A stretch of DNA of 64,000 bases, taken from NCBI GenBank assembly GCA_037126765.1, contig JBBCBC010000034.1, forward strand, positions 20,148,691 through 20,212,690, written 5' to 3'. Shown one piece after another: positions 1 through 12,785 of this stretch. The translations under genes and the position numbers were made by a program. Numbering within the stretch: position 1 is the first letter of the stretch; each line of letters opens with the position of its first letter. This DNA comes from Stenogyne calaminthoides. Taxonomy: Eukaryota; Streptophyta; Magnoliopsida; Lamiales; Lamiaceae. The notes beneath the pieces are model-generated. The model had not been told where the DNA came from, ran no database searches, and saw only the letters and a list, made by a program, of their open reading frames with translations.

Positions 1-881
1 TTTAATATTAAGCCAAATATTATTCAAGCCCATTAATATTAATTTATTCCACTATAAATTAATATTAAACTATCCATCTTAACCCATATTATGATTTCAC
101 AATAACATGACTCCCGGTCATTATTTTTCGTATTTGAGATTATCTTAGTCCACTAATTAATTAAGCCACTGAACATGCTTTATCAATTAATATCTTTGTC
201 CTTGGAGTAAAGACAACTCAAAATTATTATCCATACCGGAAATAAATTTCCACTTGCAAGATTTGGTATGACAAAGATTCTGAGCCCACCAAGGGGACAA
301 ATCAAGCAAGCCGTACTTGCACACGATTCTCCGTATTAAATCTTAGCAATCGTCATGTAACTAATAATATTGCCCAAGATATAAGGTATTGAATCGCGTT
401 GATTCTCTTCCCATCATAAGTCAAAGCAATAGTTATTAATTTCACACGATCCTATTTAAGGGACGGAGATTAAGAAATAACGAACCACTGAGGTCTAATT
501 CTTGTATATTCAGTACCGAAGAATTTATCCTCCTGTAGGTTCTATTCAGCGCATCATAATGCATTAACGTAATCTCTTGGTCAAGACAAACCAATCTGAG
601 CCTTACACTTCAACCTTTCATGATGGATTGTTCATTTCCATCTGGGTTGTGAATTTGTACTTACTTACAAGGAACTGTTAATTTGGTCTTTTGTGCTCTG
701 GTATCACCAAATTAACTACAATGTAATACGTACTTACTTATTGAACAAGTTTGCAATAAATATATATAACATTCATTCATATTTAATGCAACAGTGATTA
801 ATAATTTATTTAAGTAAATAAATAAGAAATTCAGTTTGGTTATACAAAGTAAAAGGCATACTTTCCAGTATAACCCCAACA
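1..881 (-). repeat. 3' LTR of Copia-1, truncated by the window edge
   Basis: This is the right-hand part of a minus-oriented LTR ending in CCCCAACA at 881. It is nearly the same as 22875-23763, the 5' LTR of the same element, which supports one pair of LTRs enclosing 882-22040. The next bases (from 882) read, in reverse complement, as the purine-rich tract that precedes a copia 3' LTR. The start of this LTR and its target duplication lie outside the window. Confidence 0.85.
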
Positions 882-2560
882 ATCTCCCACTTATACTCAA
901 AGTCTACATTTAAGTATACTACAACATGTCTCGTGTTCTATGTGACATCTAATGTCACCTACACGAACCTAATAATATTTCTCCCACTTATACTCAAAGC
1001 AGATTGGCAACGCTCTTGACACCCATTCCTTCCACATGTCTCTCGAATGTACTCTGAGGCAGACCCTTTGTGAATGGATCTGCTAGGTTGTCTTCCGACG
1101 CAATCTTTGCCACCTCTATGTCTCATCTCTTAACGATTTCTCGTATAAGATGGTATTTTCTTTTTATGTGTTTGCTGGCCTTGTGGGCTCTCGGTTCCCT
1201 AGAATTTACAACTTCTCCGGCATTATCACAGTAAACCGTGATCGTGCTGGGCAAATCCAGAACAACGTCCAAGTCCACCAGGAAGTTCTTGAGCCGAACC
1301 GCTTCTTTTGCTGCTTCACAAGCAACTACATATTCGGCTTCCATGGTAGAATCAGCAATGCATTTCTGCTTAACGCTTCTCCATGTCATGGCTCATCCCC
1401 CCATGCAAAACACACTACCCGAGGTTGACTTTCTGGAGTCAATGTCTGATTGGAAATCCGAGTCCGTGTAACCAATGGGGATCAGACTGTCTGACTTGTA
1501 AACCAACATTCTGTCCCGTGTCCTTTTCAGGTACTTCAGAATGTTCTTTACTGCAGTCCAATGCTCTTTCCCAGGGTTACTTTCATATCTTACCACCATG
1601 CATACGACAAAGCAGATATCCGGTCTCGTACACAACATTGCATACATGAGGCTTCCCACAGCCGAAGCATAAGGGATGCCCTTCATGTCATCTATCTCTT
1701 TTTGTGTCTTGGGACACATCTCTTTGGATAGATGGATTCCGTGTCTGTAGGGCACAAAGCCTTTCTTGGAATCCTGCATTCTGAAGCACTTCAAAATAGT
1801 ATCTATGTATGAGGCTTGCGAAAGCCCGATCATTCTCTTCCTGCGATCACGAGTGATCTTGATCCCTAGGACGTGACCGGCTTCCCCTAAGTCCTTCATA
1901 TCGAACTGTTTTGACAGCCATTCCCTTACGTCTGATAACACCTTTACATCGTTTCCGATGAGCAGAATGTCGTCCACATAGAGTACCAAAAATACCAATG
2001 TAGTTCCGTCACGCTTTTTATAGACATAACTCTCAAATTCGTTTTGATCAAATCCGTAGGATTTTATAACTTGATCAAAACACTGATTCCAAGCTCAAGA
2101 TGCTTGCTTCAGTTCATAAGTGGACTTCCTGAGCTTCCAAACTAGATGCTCTTGGCCTTTTTCAATGAAGCCTTCGGGTTGTTGCATATAGATTTCTTCG
2201 TCAAGATTTCCATTTAGGAAAGCTATCTCGACGTCCATTTGCCAGATCTCAAAATCTAGATGCGCAGCAATCGACAAGAGAATGCGGATGGACTTGAGCA
2301 TGGCTCTGGCTTAAAAAGGTTTCTCATATGTCGATCCTTCTTTCTGAGTGTACCCTTTCGCCACTAGTCTTGCTTTGAAGGTTTCAACCCTTCCGTCCGG
2401 TCCCCTTTTCCTCTTATATACCCACTTGCATCCGATGAATTTTACCCCATCAAGTGGTTCGACTAGCTCCCACACCTTGTTGTGATCCATTGAATCCATC
2501 TCGGCTTCCATTGCTGTTTGCCAAGATTGAGCATCTTTGTCTTGGATCGCCTCGTAGTAG
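882..2560 (-). pseudogene. Copia-1 reverse transcriptase-RNase H (broken)
   Basis: Minus-strand reading gives the copia pol C-terminal half. The reverse transcriptase N-terminal part is at 2311-2560 (motif GCKWVYKRKR, then ARLVAKGY), the middle at 2095-2301 (QMDVEIAFLNGNLDEEIYMQ), the YVDD active-site region at about 1968-1983, and RNase H at 1123-1700 (KQKCIADSTMEAEY near 1360). In the family these domains copy element RNA into DNA inside the particle. The frame is broken near 2094, 2305 and 1392. RNase H reads on toward the polypurine tract next to the LTR at 881. Confidence 0.85.
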
Positions 2561-3027
2561 GACCAATGATCTTTTCTAGGGTTTCTTTGATATCTTGCCA
2601 CCATGCCTACGGCAAAGCAGATATCCAGTCTCGTGCACAGCATTGCATACATGAGGCTTCCTACAGCCGAAGCATAAGGAATGCCTTTCATGTCATCTAT
2701 TTCCTTTTGTGTCTTGGGACGCATCTCCTTGGATGGATGGATTCCGTGTCTGAAAGGCACAAAGCCTTTCTTGGAATCTTGCATGCTCAATCGCTTCAAA
2801 ACGGTGTCCATATATGAGGCTTGCGAAAGCCCGATCATTCTTTTGCTGCGATCTCGAGTGATCTTGATCCCTAGGACATGACCGGCTTCTCCTAAGTCCT
2901 TCATATCAAACTGTTTTGACAGCCGTGCCCTTACGTCTGACAACACCTTTACATCATTCCGATGAGCAGAATGTCATCTATGTATAGTACCAAGAATACC
3001 AAGACATTTCCTTCATGCTTATAACTT
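2561..3027 (-). pseudogene. Second copy of copia RT C-terminus/RNase H start, out of order
   Basis: Minus-strand reading gives the segment from YIDD through KQFDMKDLGEAGHVLG to CFAVGMVARYQ, which also occurs at 1570-2010. Here it lies upstream (in the element's sense) of the reverse transcriptase N-terminus and runs into it without a stop near 2560. A normal copia pol has this segment once, downstream. The duplicate abuts the 500-N gap, so it is either a real recombinant between two copies or a misjoin. Confidence 0.75.
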
Positions 3028-3527
3028 NNNNNNNNNNNNNNNNNNNNNNNNNNNNNNNNNNNNNNNNNNNNNNNNNNNNNNNNNNNNNNNNNNNNNNNNN
3101 NNNNNNNNNNNNNNNNNNNNNNNNNNNNNNNNNNNNNNNNNNNNNNNNNNNNNNNNNNNNNNNNNNNNNNNNNNNNNNNNNNNNNNNNNNNNNNNNNNNN
3201 NNNNNNNNNNNNNNNNNNNNNNNNNNNNNNNNNNNNNNNNNNNNNNNNNNNNNNNNNNNNNNNNNNNNNNNNNNNNNNNNNNNNNNNNNNNNNNNNNNNN
3301 NNNNNNNNNNNNNNNNNNNNNNNNNNNNNNNNNNNNNNNNNNNNNNNNNNNNNNNNNNNNNNNNNNNNNNNNNNNNNNNNNNNNNNNNNNNNNNNNNNNN
3401 NNNNNNNNNNNNNNNNNNNNNNNNNNNNNNNNNNNNNNNNNNNNNNNNNNNNNNNNNNNNNNNNNNNNNNNNNNNNNNNNNNNNNNNNNNNNNNNNNNNN
3501 NNNNNNNNNNNNNNNNNNNNNNNNNNN
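3028..3527. other. Assembly gap (500 N)
   Basis: Exactly 500 undetermined bases, a typical placeholder for a gap of unknown size. The flanks do not belong together: minus-strand copia pol on the left, and the inside of a plus-oriented A-family LTR on the right. The start of that LTR, the integrase end of Copia-1 and the pol and 3' LTR of Sire-1 are all missing from the assembled sequence and may be here. Confidence 0.99.
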
Positions 3528-5079
3528 CGGTGGTTCGTCATTTCTTAATCTTCGTTCCTTAAATAGGATCGTGTGTGGTTAGTAATTATTGCTTTGACTT
3601 ATGATGGGTAGAGAATCAATGAGATTCAATACTTTATATCTTGGGCAATATTATTGGTCGCGTCGATTGCTAAGATTTATCTGAAGAATGGGTGTGCAAA
3701 TACGACATTCGATTTGCCACCTTGGGAGGTTCATAAGATTTATCATACCAAATCTTGCAAGTGGAACTAGTTTCGGTATGGATAATAATGTTGAGCGGAT
3801 TTCTAAACAAAGGACAAAATATATTAATTAATGGAAAGCTATTTGGTGGCTTGAATTAATTAATGGGCTAGATAATCTTAAACACGGGGAAATAATAGCA
3901 AGGAGCCATATTAAATGTAATATGGGTTAAGATGGATAGTCTGCAATATTAATTATGTAGTGGGATTAATTAATATTTATGGGCTTGAATAATATTGTGG
4001 CTCAATATTGATAATTCAAGATCCATTGGAAGGTCCAATCTTAATTCTCCCAAAGGCCCCTCAAGTAGCCCAAATATAAAGTCCAACAGCTGAAAAATGT
4101 GTTTAAAAATAAAATAAATTTTGTTGCCAAATTTTCCTATTTTTCGAAAATAATAAATAAAAGAGGGTGAAAGATTTTCTTTGAATTTTGTTATGGAATG
4201 AGGATAAGTATTCTTGGAATACAAGATTATCTCATTAAATTCAAGAAATCTCCCACTTGGTTATTTGTTAAGGGATTTTCGAAAATTTTGATTAAATAAG
4301 GGAAGGAAAGATTTTCTTGATTTTCTTGAAAATATATTATGGAAGATATGTATTCTTGGAATACAAGAATATCTTAAAAATTTAAGAAGATCCAAATCTT
4401 GGATTCCTACTCCTTATTTTTCGAAAAATACCATAACAAGAGGAGTTCGGATTTTTGTGGAATATTTAATTATGGAGAAAAGAATATATGGGATATATTC
4501 AAGATTTCTTGGAGATCAAGAAAAAGATTTTCCCATCTTTATTTCCACCTAAAATTTCGATCAACCCTTCATTATAAATAGGGGATGAATGTTTCATCCC
4601 CAAGTGAACACAAAAATTGGTTTTTCGGAAAAATATCAGCGTCGATAAAATATCAAATATTTTGAAATGTCGACAAATTGTATTTTTTCAAAAAATTTCA
4701 ATTGTGAGTGTGCTATTCCACGTGTTGGAAAAATTAGAAATCCACAAAGGTGGTGCAACAAATAATTATTTTCCCTTTTGTTAATTGTTAGCGAGTTTCC
4801 TTCCACCAGATTGACGAGCAAGGGCTAGGGAATACTTGGGAAGGCTTTTTGGTGTGTTCTTATCAACTGAGTCCATTGCCATTCCAAACAGGTTAGTTCA
4901 CGTAAACCCGTAGCAATTCCGCATGCGTAGGATTTATGTGAACTGTTTATATGCATGTTTTGTTGTTGAATTATTATTTGAATTAATATAGGATTAATTC
5001 ATGCTAGTAATAATTGTTAGAATTAAATTTGTATTTAAATATTCATCACGAATAGATCCGGGCAATTAATTCCCCAACA
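3528..5079 (+). repeat. A-family LTR, 5' part lost in the gap
   Basis: Plus-oriented LTR of the Copia-1/Copia-2 family, matching 5830-7264 and ending in TTCCCCAACA at 5079. It has a TATA box TATAAATA at 4573-4580 followed by GGGGATGA, as in the other copies. It abuts a Sire-1 fragment at 5080, so it inserted into Sire-1. Bases TGGAA (5080-5084) would be the target duplication. It may be a solo LTR or the 3' LTR of an element whose body is in the gap. Confidence 0.8.
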
Positions 5080-5430
5080 TGGAATTGTCTCCAAATGTGA
5101 TCTGAGGGCCTTTTTGCTCAACATAGTCAGTGATTAGTTGCTTATATCCTGTCATATGTCTTGAACATCCACTGTCCAGATACCATACAACATGAGCCAA
5201 TTCATTTCCACTCATCGTCTTTATGTTGTTTTCATTATTTCAGTGCCCTTTTTTCCTTCACAAAAAAAACAGATCGGTTCTTAGGTACCCATTTGGTGTA
5301 GGGTCCTACCAGGTTAGATGTACCTTTTGGAACCCAAATCTGCCTAACAACTCTAATTACTTTAGAGTGGCTAATTTGTCTCCCATAAACATCTACATAC
5401 ACATTCACCACCCTAGGAGCCTTGGCAGTA
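5080..5430 (-). pseudogene. Sire-1 protease region fragment
   Basis: The minus strand reads as the Sirevirus-type region before and into the aspartic protease, including WYLDSGCSRHMTG (active site D-S-G) around 5150-5190 and, upstream in the sense direction, a stretch of the QIWVPKGTSNLVGP type at about 5290-5340. In this family the protease cuts the gag-pol polyprotein. The fragment continues at 14636 once Copia-2 is removed. A stop and shifts are visible near 5215. Confidence rests on the DSGCSRHMTG motif. Confidence 0.7.
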
Positions 5431-5435
5431 TCCTG
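5431..5435 (+). repeat. Target site duplication of Copia-2 (TCCTG), left
   Basis: TCCTG directly precedes the TGTTGGG start of Copia-2 and recurs at 14631-14635 directly after its CCCCAACA end. Sire-1 sequence continues on both sides. Confidence 0.95.
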
Positions 5436-7264
5436 TGTTGGGATTATACTGAAAAGTATGCTTTTTACTTTGTATAATCGAAACCGAATTTTCAGACTTA
5501 TTTCTTTGAAATAAATTGTTTATCTTGATGCTTTAAATATGATTGAATGTTATATATATTTCTTTGCATAAACTGTTCAATAATTAAATCGTGTTACATT
5601 GTATTTAATTTAGTGATACCGGATCACATAAGATTAAATTAATAGGTCCTTGTAACTAAAAAGTCGCCATTCACGACCTAGATGGAAATGAACAACCATC
5701 GCGAAAGGTTGAGGTGTAAGGCTCAGATTGGTTTGTCTTGACCAAGAGATTACACTAGTGCATGGTGATCTTGTTGAATAGGACCTACAAGAGGATAAGT
5801 TCTTGAGCGAAACAAGGAAGAATTAGACCTCAGTGGTTCGTTGTTTCTTAACCTTCGTCCCTTAAATAGGATCATGTGGGATTGGTAACTATCATGGGTA
5901 GCGAATCAGGGAGAGATTCAATACTTTTTATCTTGGGCAATATTATTGGTCACATGTGATTGCTAAGATTTAATACGAAGAATCGTGTGTAAGTACGCTT
6001 GTTTGATTTGCCCCTTGGGAGGTTCATAAGTTTTATCATACCAAATCTTGCAAGTGGAATTAGTTTTAGGTATGGATAATAATGTTGAACCGTTCTCTAC
6101 CAAGGACAAAAGATATTAATTAACGGAAAGCTATTTAAGTGGCTTGAATTAATTAATGGGCTAGATAATCTTAAACACGGGAAATAATGACCGGGAGCCA
6201 TATTGACTGTAATATGGGTTAAGATGGATAGTGCAATATTGATTATGTAGTGGGATTAATTAATATTTATGGGCTTGAATTATATTGTGGCTCAATATTA
6301 GATATTCAAGATCCATTAGAAGGTCCAATCTTAATTCTCCTAAAGGCCCCCTAAGTAGCCCAACATATAGTCCAATAACTGAAAAGGTGATTAAAATAAA
6401 ATAAATATTTTTGCTTATATTTCCTCTAAATTTTCGAAAATTATGGATAAAAGAGGGAGAAAGATTTTCTTTGAATTTTGTTATGGAATGAAGATATGTA
6501 TTCTTGGAATACAAGATTATCTCATTAAATTCAAGAAATCTCCCACTTGGTTATTCATAGTGATATTTCGAAATTTTTGAAAATTGAGGGCAAGAAAGAT
6601 TTTCTTGATTTTTCTTGAAAAGATATTATGGAAGATATGTATTTCTTGAAATACAAGAATATCTCATAAATTCAAGAAGATCCAAATCTTGGATTCTTGT
6701 ACACTCAAATTTTCGAAAATAATGCCATATTATAGAGGAGGTGGAATTTTGTGGAATATTTTAATTATGGGAAAAAGAATATATGAGATATATTCAAGAT
6801 TTCTTGGTGACCAAGAAAAGTCTTTTCCCACATTGAAATATCACATAAATTTCGTCCACCCTCCCGCCTATAAATAGGGGATGATTAGTTCATTCCCAAG
6901 TACAATTCCATGTGCTGGAAATATTAGCAAATCCACATAAGTGGTGCAACAAAGTTTATTTTTCCTTTTGTTAATTGTTCGTGAGTATCCTTCCACCGGA
7001 TTGTCGAGCAAGGGCTAAAGGAATACTTGAGAAGTCCTTTTGGTTAGTCCATCCGACCAAAGCCACTGCCATCCCGAGAGGTACGTTCACGTAAACCCGT
7101 AGATTCTGCATGCGTAGGTTTACGTGGCTTTTTATATGCATGATATGTTGTTGCAATTATTATTTGAATTAATATAGGATTAATTCATGCTAGTAATAAT
7201 TAATGAATTAAATTTGTATTTAAATACTCACCCGAATAGATACATGCAACTCATTTCCCCAACA
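5436..7264 (+). repeat. 5' LTR of Copia-2
   Basis: Starts TGTTGGGATTATACTG and ends CCCCAACA. The TATA box TATAAATA is at 6869-6876, about 400 bp before the LTR end, so transcription would start near 6900. The paired LTR at 12786-14630 is very similar but has scattered small differences. Confidence 0.93.
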
Positions 7265-8748
7265 ATCGTATCGAGCCCTTTGTTTGACTCTGAATTTTTT
7301 TTAATTGTAATTTAATTCGTGGACATTAAATTTGAAATTGGATAGTAGAACTGTTAGATACATTTTTGCGGTATCCAATTGTCATGGATTTTAATGTTTT
7401 ATTTTGCATGCATATAAACGTGGTTTTTTTTAATTCGATTCGGGTTTGTTTTTTGCCTCGTGAGAAAATTCATGAGGTGGTAGGATTTGTTTGATTTGAT
7501 CGATGTAATAGACTAGTAGATCTAGGATTTATTTTTTTTGTAAATAAATTGTGTCGGATGGGGAACAAAGGCGAAAAATTAAAGACGAGAAATCGAGAAC
7601 CCGAGGCGTGGCGTAGTATGTGTGCAACAGAAGCGCCAATGACCCAGGCGGCCAGCCACGAGATGAGGCCGTGCACCACGGGCGATCGCCTCAAGCGCGG
7701 GCGTGACGGATGCAGCGAGTATGCCTGTGTGAGCTCACGCCCGAGGCAACAGCCCCTACTTAGGGGCAGCAGCCAGTAATGACCCAGCCATGTGTGTGTG
7801 TGCCAATCTCTTGTAGCATCCCTTTACCGTGTCTAAATGCTAAAACACTGTAGGCGTGTCGAAACCTTGTGGCCTTGACATGATCTTGGCGTGTCGAAAC
7901 TGTAGTCTGCAAATCTTAAAGTATCTAAACAGCAGCAGCAGTCTGGGGCCGTCCATCCATTGCATTTGCTTGGCGTGGCGGTTCAAGACGAAGTATTTTT
8001 CAAGACGAACAAGTGGGAGAAATTTGAGACGTGTTTCTTCAAGATCAAGCCAAGAAAAATCAAACCATGACAATTGTATAATTTGTGCCCAATATTTTTA
8101 TTTTTTCTGTTTTGCTTGATTTATTTGTGTTATCTTATGCTTTATTTAATTTGTTTAAATTTGTTTGCATGAGGGTTGCCAAATTGAAAAATCTCAACTT
8201 CAAAATTACTAAGTATGTTTTAATTAATTAATTGACAATTTTATTCCGGATAATAAAATTGAATTAATTTTGACCTCCATGATTTATTTATTTGTGAATT
8301 CTTTTGGAAAAATTCCCCCAACGGGACGGTCAAAAGATAGGTTTCACATGAATGAATTCCAAACGGATGATTGTGGGTTATTACTAGTGGCGACGATGAC
8401 CCTCCCAACGAGGCTCGATCAAAGCGAAATAGTAATCTTGTATTTAATCATGGTTATTACTTAGGTATAAAATTAATATGCATATACTTCTCCGAAGTCC
8501 CTGTCAATTTTATATTGGTCAAGTGGGAGCCAACTATTAATCTGGATATTAAAGGTTTGTAATTGTTCTTGTTTGTAACCTGCTTGAATGTGTTTAAATA
8601 ATGACCCACCCAACGTGGCTTATTTAAACTGTTTTGAGATGTTGGCTGATGCCTGTTCATATTTTTTTTGAGATTTTAATATGATGCATGTGATCAAACC
8701 TTGTGATATATTTGTGCTTATGCATATTATTGTTTATTTCAGTACATC
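7265..8748 (+). other. Copia-2 primer site and untranslated leader
   Basis: Directly after the LTR, 7266-7276 is a damaged version of the initiator-tRNA(Met) primer site TGGTATCAGAGC, reading TCGTATCGAGC. The following 1.5 kb up to the gag start has no convincing protein. It contains a GC-rich patch at about 7550-7760 and is equivalent to the Copia-1 leader at 20587-22040. The open frames in the GC-rich patch are judged chance. Confidence 0.7.
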
Positions 8749-9800
8749 ATGTCGCAACCTTTTAATCCACTGTTATATACACTCAAAGAACACCAATTAT
8801 CTGGAGAAAACTATAATGTTTGGAAACGAAATATGATGCATGTCCTACCTACACAAAAACATTATTGGATTCTTGATGTACCCAAGCCACGTATGCCTAC
8901 TGATGAATCAACTGATGTGGCAAGACATGAGTATAATATTTGGGAGCAGGCCAATGAACCCATGAAACGTGTAATCTTGACTTCACTGTCTGATGATTTG
9001 AAACACGTCCATGACGGTGTTGAGTCCGCTGCGGAAATTATGCAAAGTCTTGAAGAAATGTTTTCAACAAAAGACCGCATGATCGATTAGTTTAAAAACG
9101 ACGACGTGGCTAAGCTGAAGATGGTTGAGGGAACACCTGTAAGGGAGCATGTTCTCAGAGTCAAGAACCATTTTTTGAAACTGGCTTATCTCGGAACTAA
9201 GTATTGTGATGAGGCCCAAATCGAATTTCTGTTGCTTACTTTGCAAGGAGCTTGATGAATTTTCTTTGTGGTTTTGTGATGAGTGATCACATGTTTACCA
9301 TGGATGATCTTCAAGAAGCCTTGGAGAAAGTGGAGAAGCATTTAGGGAAAGAAAGGCGAAGCATTGGTGATCAAAAGCCTTTTCTCGAGATCTAGGCGAT
9401 GGGAAGGCAAGTCTCGAAAAGGAAAATGGTCGAGAACCAAAAGCAAACTCATCATTAAGAAAAGTGAGAAAAAAGGCGGTTAGCTGGTTGGGTGTCAAGA
9501 AAGAACCAAAAGGAATATGTTTCAATGCGGGGAGAAAGGACATTGGAGGTCGGACTGTTCAATCCCAAAAGGAAAGGAAAGAAAGGTAATCCTCACTCAC
9601 TAGTTGTTGAAACTTGTTTAGCGGCGTATGCCTCCCATTTTATGGGTGGTGGATCTGGGATCCTGATGATCATGTTTGTTTCACGTTCTGAGGGGTTCAA
9701 AAGGACCCGACAACTAAGTGGAAGTGAGATCCTCATCACCTTTGGCGATCTTCTGAGTGGCGGTGAAGCGATGGGAGAAGTGCACAAATCTTTTGAAAGC
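8749..9800 (+). pseudogene. Copia-2 gag and protease (broken)
   Basis: The start at 8749 is shared with Copia-1 (MSQPFNPL). The first 113 residues are an open gag N-terminus; a stop follows at 9088-9090 and the reading then shifts frame repeatedly. The zinc knuckle at about 9518-9560 has lost a base inside its second cysteine codon. At 9649-9660 the protease active site reads D-L-G instead of D-T-G and is followed by two stops. In the family gag forms the particle and the protease matures it; this copy could do neither. Confidence 0.8.
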
Positions 9801-12695
9801 GAGTTTTAATTTTAAGAGATGTTCATGCGTTCGAATTTTAGAAAGAATTTGATTTAGGTTTCTAAACTTTTTCATGATGGATATTCGGTTACTTTTAATA
9901 AAGTTGTTACCATTTCTCTTTATGATAAATTTTTATCTGTCATGGAAGCGTTGGCGAATAATCTCTATACAATTAATTGTGCACACCACTCAAGAAATGC
10001 ATCCTATAACACATCAACTATTTCCGAGAAAAGAAAACGTTCATCAGACGTGAACGAGACACTTCTTTGGCATCTAAGATTGAGTCATATAAATCCAAAG
10101 AGGATCCAAAGGTTGGTGAAAGATGGTTCACTAGAACTTCTCCAAGTTGAACCGTTTCAAACTGCGAATCATGTTTGGAGGTAAAAATGACCAAGAGGGC
10201 ATTTTGGAGCCAAGGGAATAGGGCCAAAGAAGTGTTAGAGATCGTTCACACATATGTATGTGGTCCAATGTCAACCAAAGCAGAGGAGGTTATAAGTATT
10301 TTGTCACTTTTATTGATGATTACTCAAGGTATGATTACATTTTCCTTATGAAGCATAAATCTGAGACCTTTGAGAAATTCAAAGAATTTAAGGCTCAAGC
10401 AGAGAATCATATGGAAAACATATCAAGTCTCCACGATCGATCGTGAAGGCGAATACCTCAAGCGATGAGTTTTTGAACTACTTATCGATGAAGGATTGTA
10501 TCGACTTCTCGCACCCGGAACCCTCAACAAAAGCTGGGAGCGAAAAAAGAACTCTTTTGGAAATGGTTAGATCGATGATGAGTTATGCGGATCTTCCCAA
10601 GTCGATTACGGGGTCATGCCTTGGAAACAACGACTTACATTCTAAACTTGGTGCCATCAAATCGGTTCCCAAAACTCCCAAAAATTGTGGTGGGGGGTAT
10701 GAAGCCTAAGATGATACACATGAGGATTTGGGGGTGTCAACCTACGTCTTTGGACAAGGAAGCCGGTAAATTAGATCCTCGATCAGAATTAAGGCTGTTT
10801 ATAGGATACCCCGAGGGAACAAAAGGGTGTATGTTTTATGGTCCTGAAGATCAAAAGGTGGTCATAAGCACTCACTTTAGATTTTTAGAAGAAGACTATA
10901 CGAATCAAAGAAAACTCAGAAGTGAGATTACCTTAAATGAGCTTAGAGGGCAAACCTCATTGCCAACTGTACTAGATGATATACCAAACGATACGCTTTC
11001 ACAACCGGAGCCTCGTCGTAGTGGGAGGGTTGTTAGACAGCCCGAGAGATTCATGGGAATAGGAGAGTCCTCGGACTTGATTCCCGGACAAGATGAATCA
11101 GACCCATGGACATATGACGAGGCACTCCAAGATAAGGATACAGATTCTTGGCAAATAGCAATGAAAGCCGAAATGGGTTCAATAATAGAGTGTGGGAGCT
11201 AGTCGAACCACTTAATGGGGTCAAACTCATTGGATGCAAGTGGGTATATAAGAGGAAAAGAGGACCGGACGGGAAGGTTGAAACCTTCTAAAAGCAAGAC
11301 TAGTGGCGAAAAGGTTATACTTTCGAGAAAGAAGGGATCGATTATGAGGAAACTTTTTTCGCCAATAGTCATCTTAAGTCCATCTGTATTCTCTTATCGA
11401 TTCCTTGTGCATTTCGACTTTGAAATCGGCAATGGATGTCAAGACAGCTTTCCTTAATGGAAGTCTTGACGAAGAGATCTATATGCAACAACCCCAAGGT
11501 TTCATTGAAAGCGGGCCAAGAACATCTTGTTTGTAAGCTCGAAGTCAATTTACGGACTCAAGCAGGCATCGAGCTTGGAACCAATGTTACGATCATGTTA
11601 TAAAGTCTTATGGGTTTGATCAAAATGAGTTTGAAAGTTGTGTGTATAAAAAGCGTGTCGGAACTGCATTGGTATTCTTAGTACTATACGTAGACGACAT
11701 TCTGATCATCGGGAACGATGTGAAGGTGTTATCAGACGTAAGGGCATGGCTTTCAAAACAGTTTGATATGAAGGACTTAGGGAAACGGGCACGTCCTTGG
11801 GATCAAAAGATCACTCGAGATCGCAAGAAAAGGATGTTAGGCTTATCATGAAAGCTTCATACATAGACAACCGTCTTGAAACGCGTCAAAGATATGCAAG
11901 ATTCCAAGAAAGGATTCGTACCTTTCAGGCATGGAATCCATCTATCCAAGAAAATGTCCCCTAAGACGAAAGAGGAGATAGATGACATGAAAGGCATTCC
12001 TTATGCTTCGGCTGTCGGAAGTCTTATGTATGCAATGCTGTGTACGAGACCGGATATCTGCTTTGCCGTAGGCATGGTGGCAAGATATCAAAGTAACCGA
12101 GGAAAGAGCATTGGACGGCAGTTAAAAACATTCTGAAGTATCTGAAAAGAACTCGGGATAGAATGTTGGTTTATCGATCGGAAGTCAATCCCATTAGTTA
12201 CACGGACTCGGATTTCCAATCAGACATAGACTCCAAAAAAATCTACCTCCGGTAGTGTGTTTTGCATGGGGGAGGAGCCGTGACATGGAGAAGCGTCAAG
12301 CAGAAATGCATCGCAGATTCTACCATGGAAGCGAAAATATGTAGCTGCTAGCGAGGCGGCAAAAGAAACGGTTTGGCTCAAGCACTTCCTTGTGGACTTA
12401 GATGTGGTTCGAATTTGTACTTGAGAATCATCATTTATTGTGACAATGTCCGCGATTGCAAATTCAAGGGAACCAAGAGCCCACAAAGCCAGCAAACACA
12501 TTGAAAGGAAATACCATCTTATACGAGTCATCGTTAAGAGAGGAGATATAGATGTGGCAAAGATAGCGTCTGAGGACAACCTAGCCAGATCAATTCACAA
12601 AGAGTCTGCCTCTGAATACATTCGAGACATGTGGAAGGAATGGGTGTCAAGACCGATTTGCCAATCTGCTTTGAGTATAAGTGGGAGAAATTATT
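9801..12695 (+). pseudogene. Copia-2 integrase, reverse transcriptase and RNase H (broken)
   Basis: Pre-integrase motif LLWHLRLSHINPKRIQRL at about 10060-10115; integrase core with FIDDYSRYDY at about 10300; integrase C-terminal region at 10585-10860 (FIGYPEGTKGCMFY); reverse transcriptase from about 11085 (GCKWVYKRKR near 11240, LYVDDIL at about 11685); RNase H to about 12690 (KQKCIADSTMEA at 12298). At least eight frame changes or stops are needed to follow the family order. In sense the polypurine tract AAGTGGGAGAT follows just before the 3' LTR. Confidence 0.85.
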
Positions 12696-12773
12696 AGGTT
12701 TCGTGTAGGTGACATTAGATGTCACGGACTACTCGAGGCGTGTTGTAGTATACTTAAAAGCGGACTTTGAGTA

Positions 12774-12785
12774 TAAGTGGGAGAT
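12774..12785 (+). promoter_or_regulatory. Polypurine tract of Copia-2
   Basis: AAGTGGGAGAT immediately before the 3' LTR start. In copia elements this is the primer for plus-strand DNA synthesis. A very similar short block, also followed by a TAT-rich stretch, occurs about 100 bp upstream at 12680-12692. Confidence 0.75.

Noticed and set aside
2978..3548. Long frames made of unknown residues
   Set aside because: Artefacts of the run of N.
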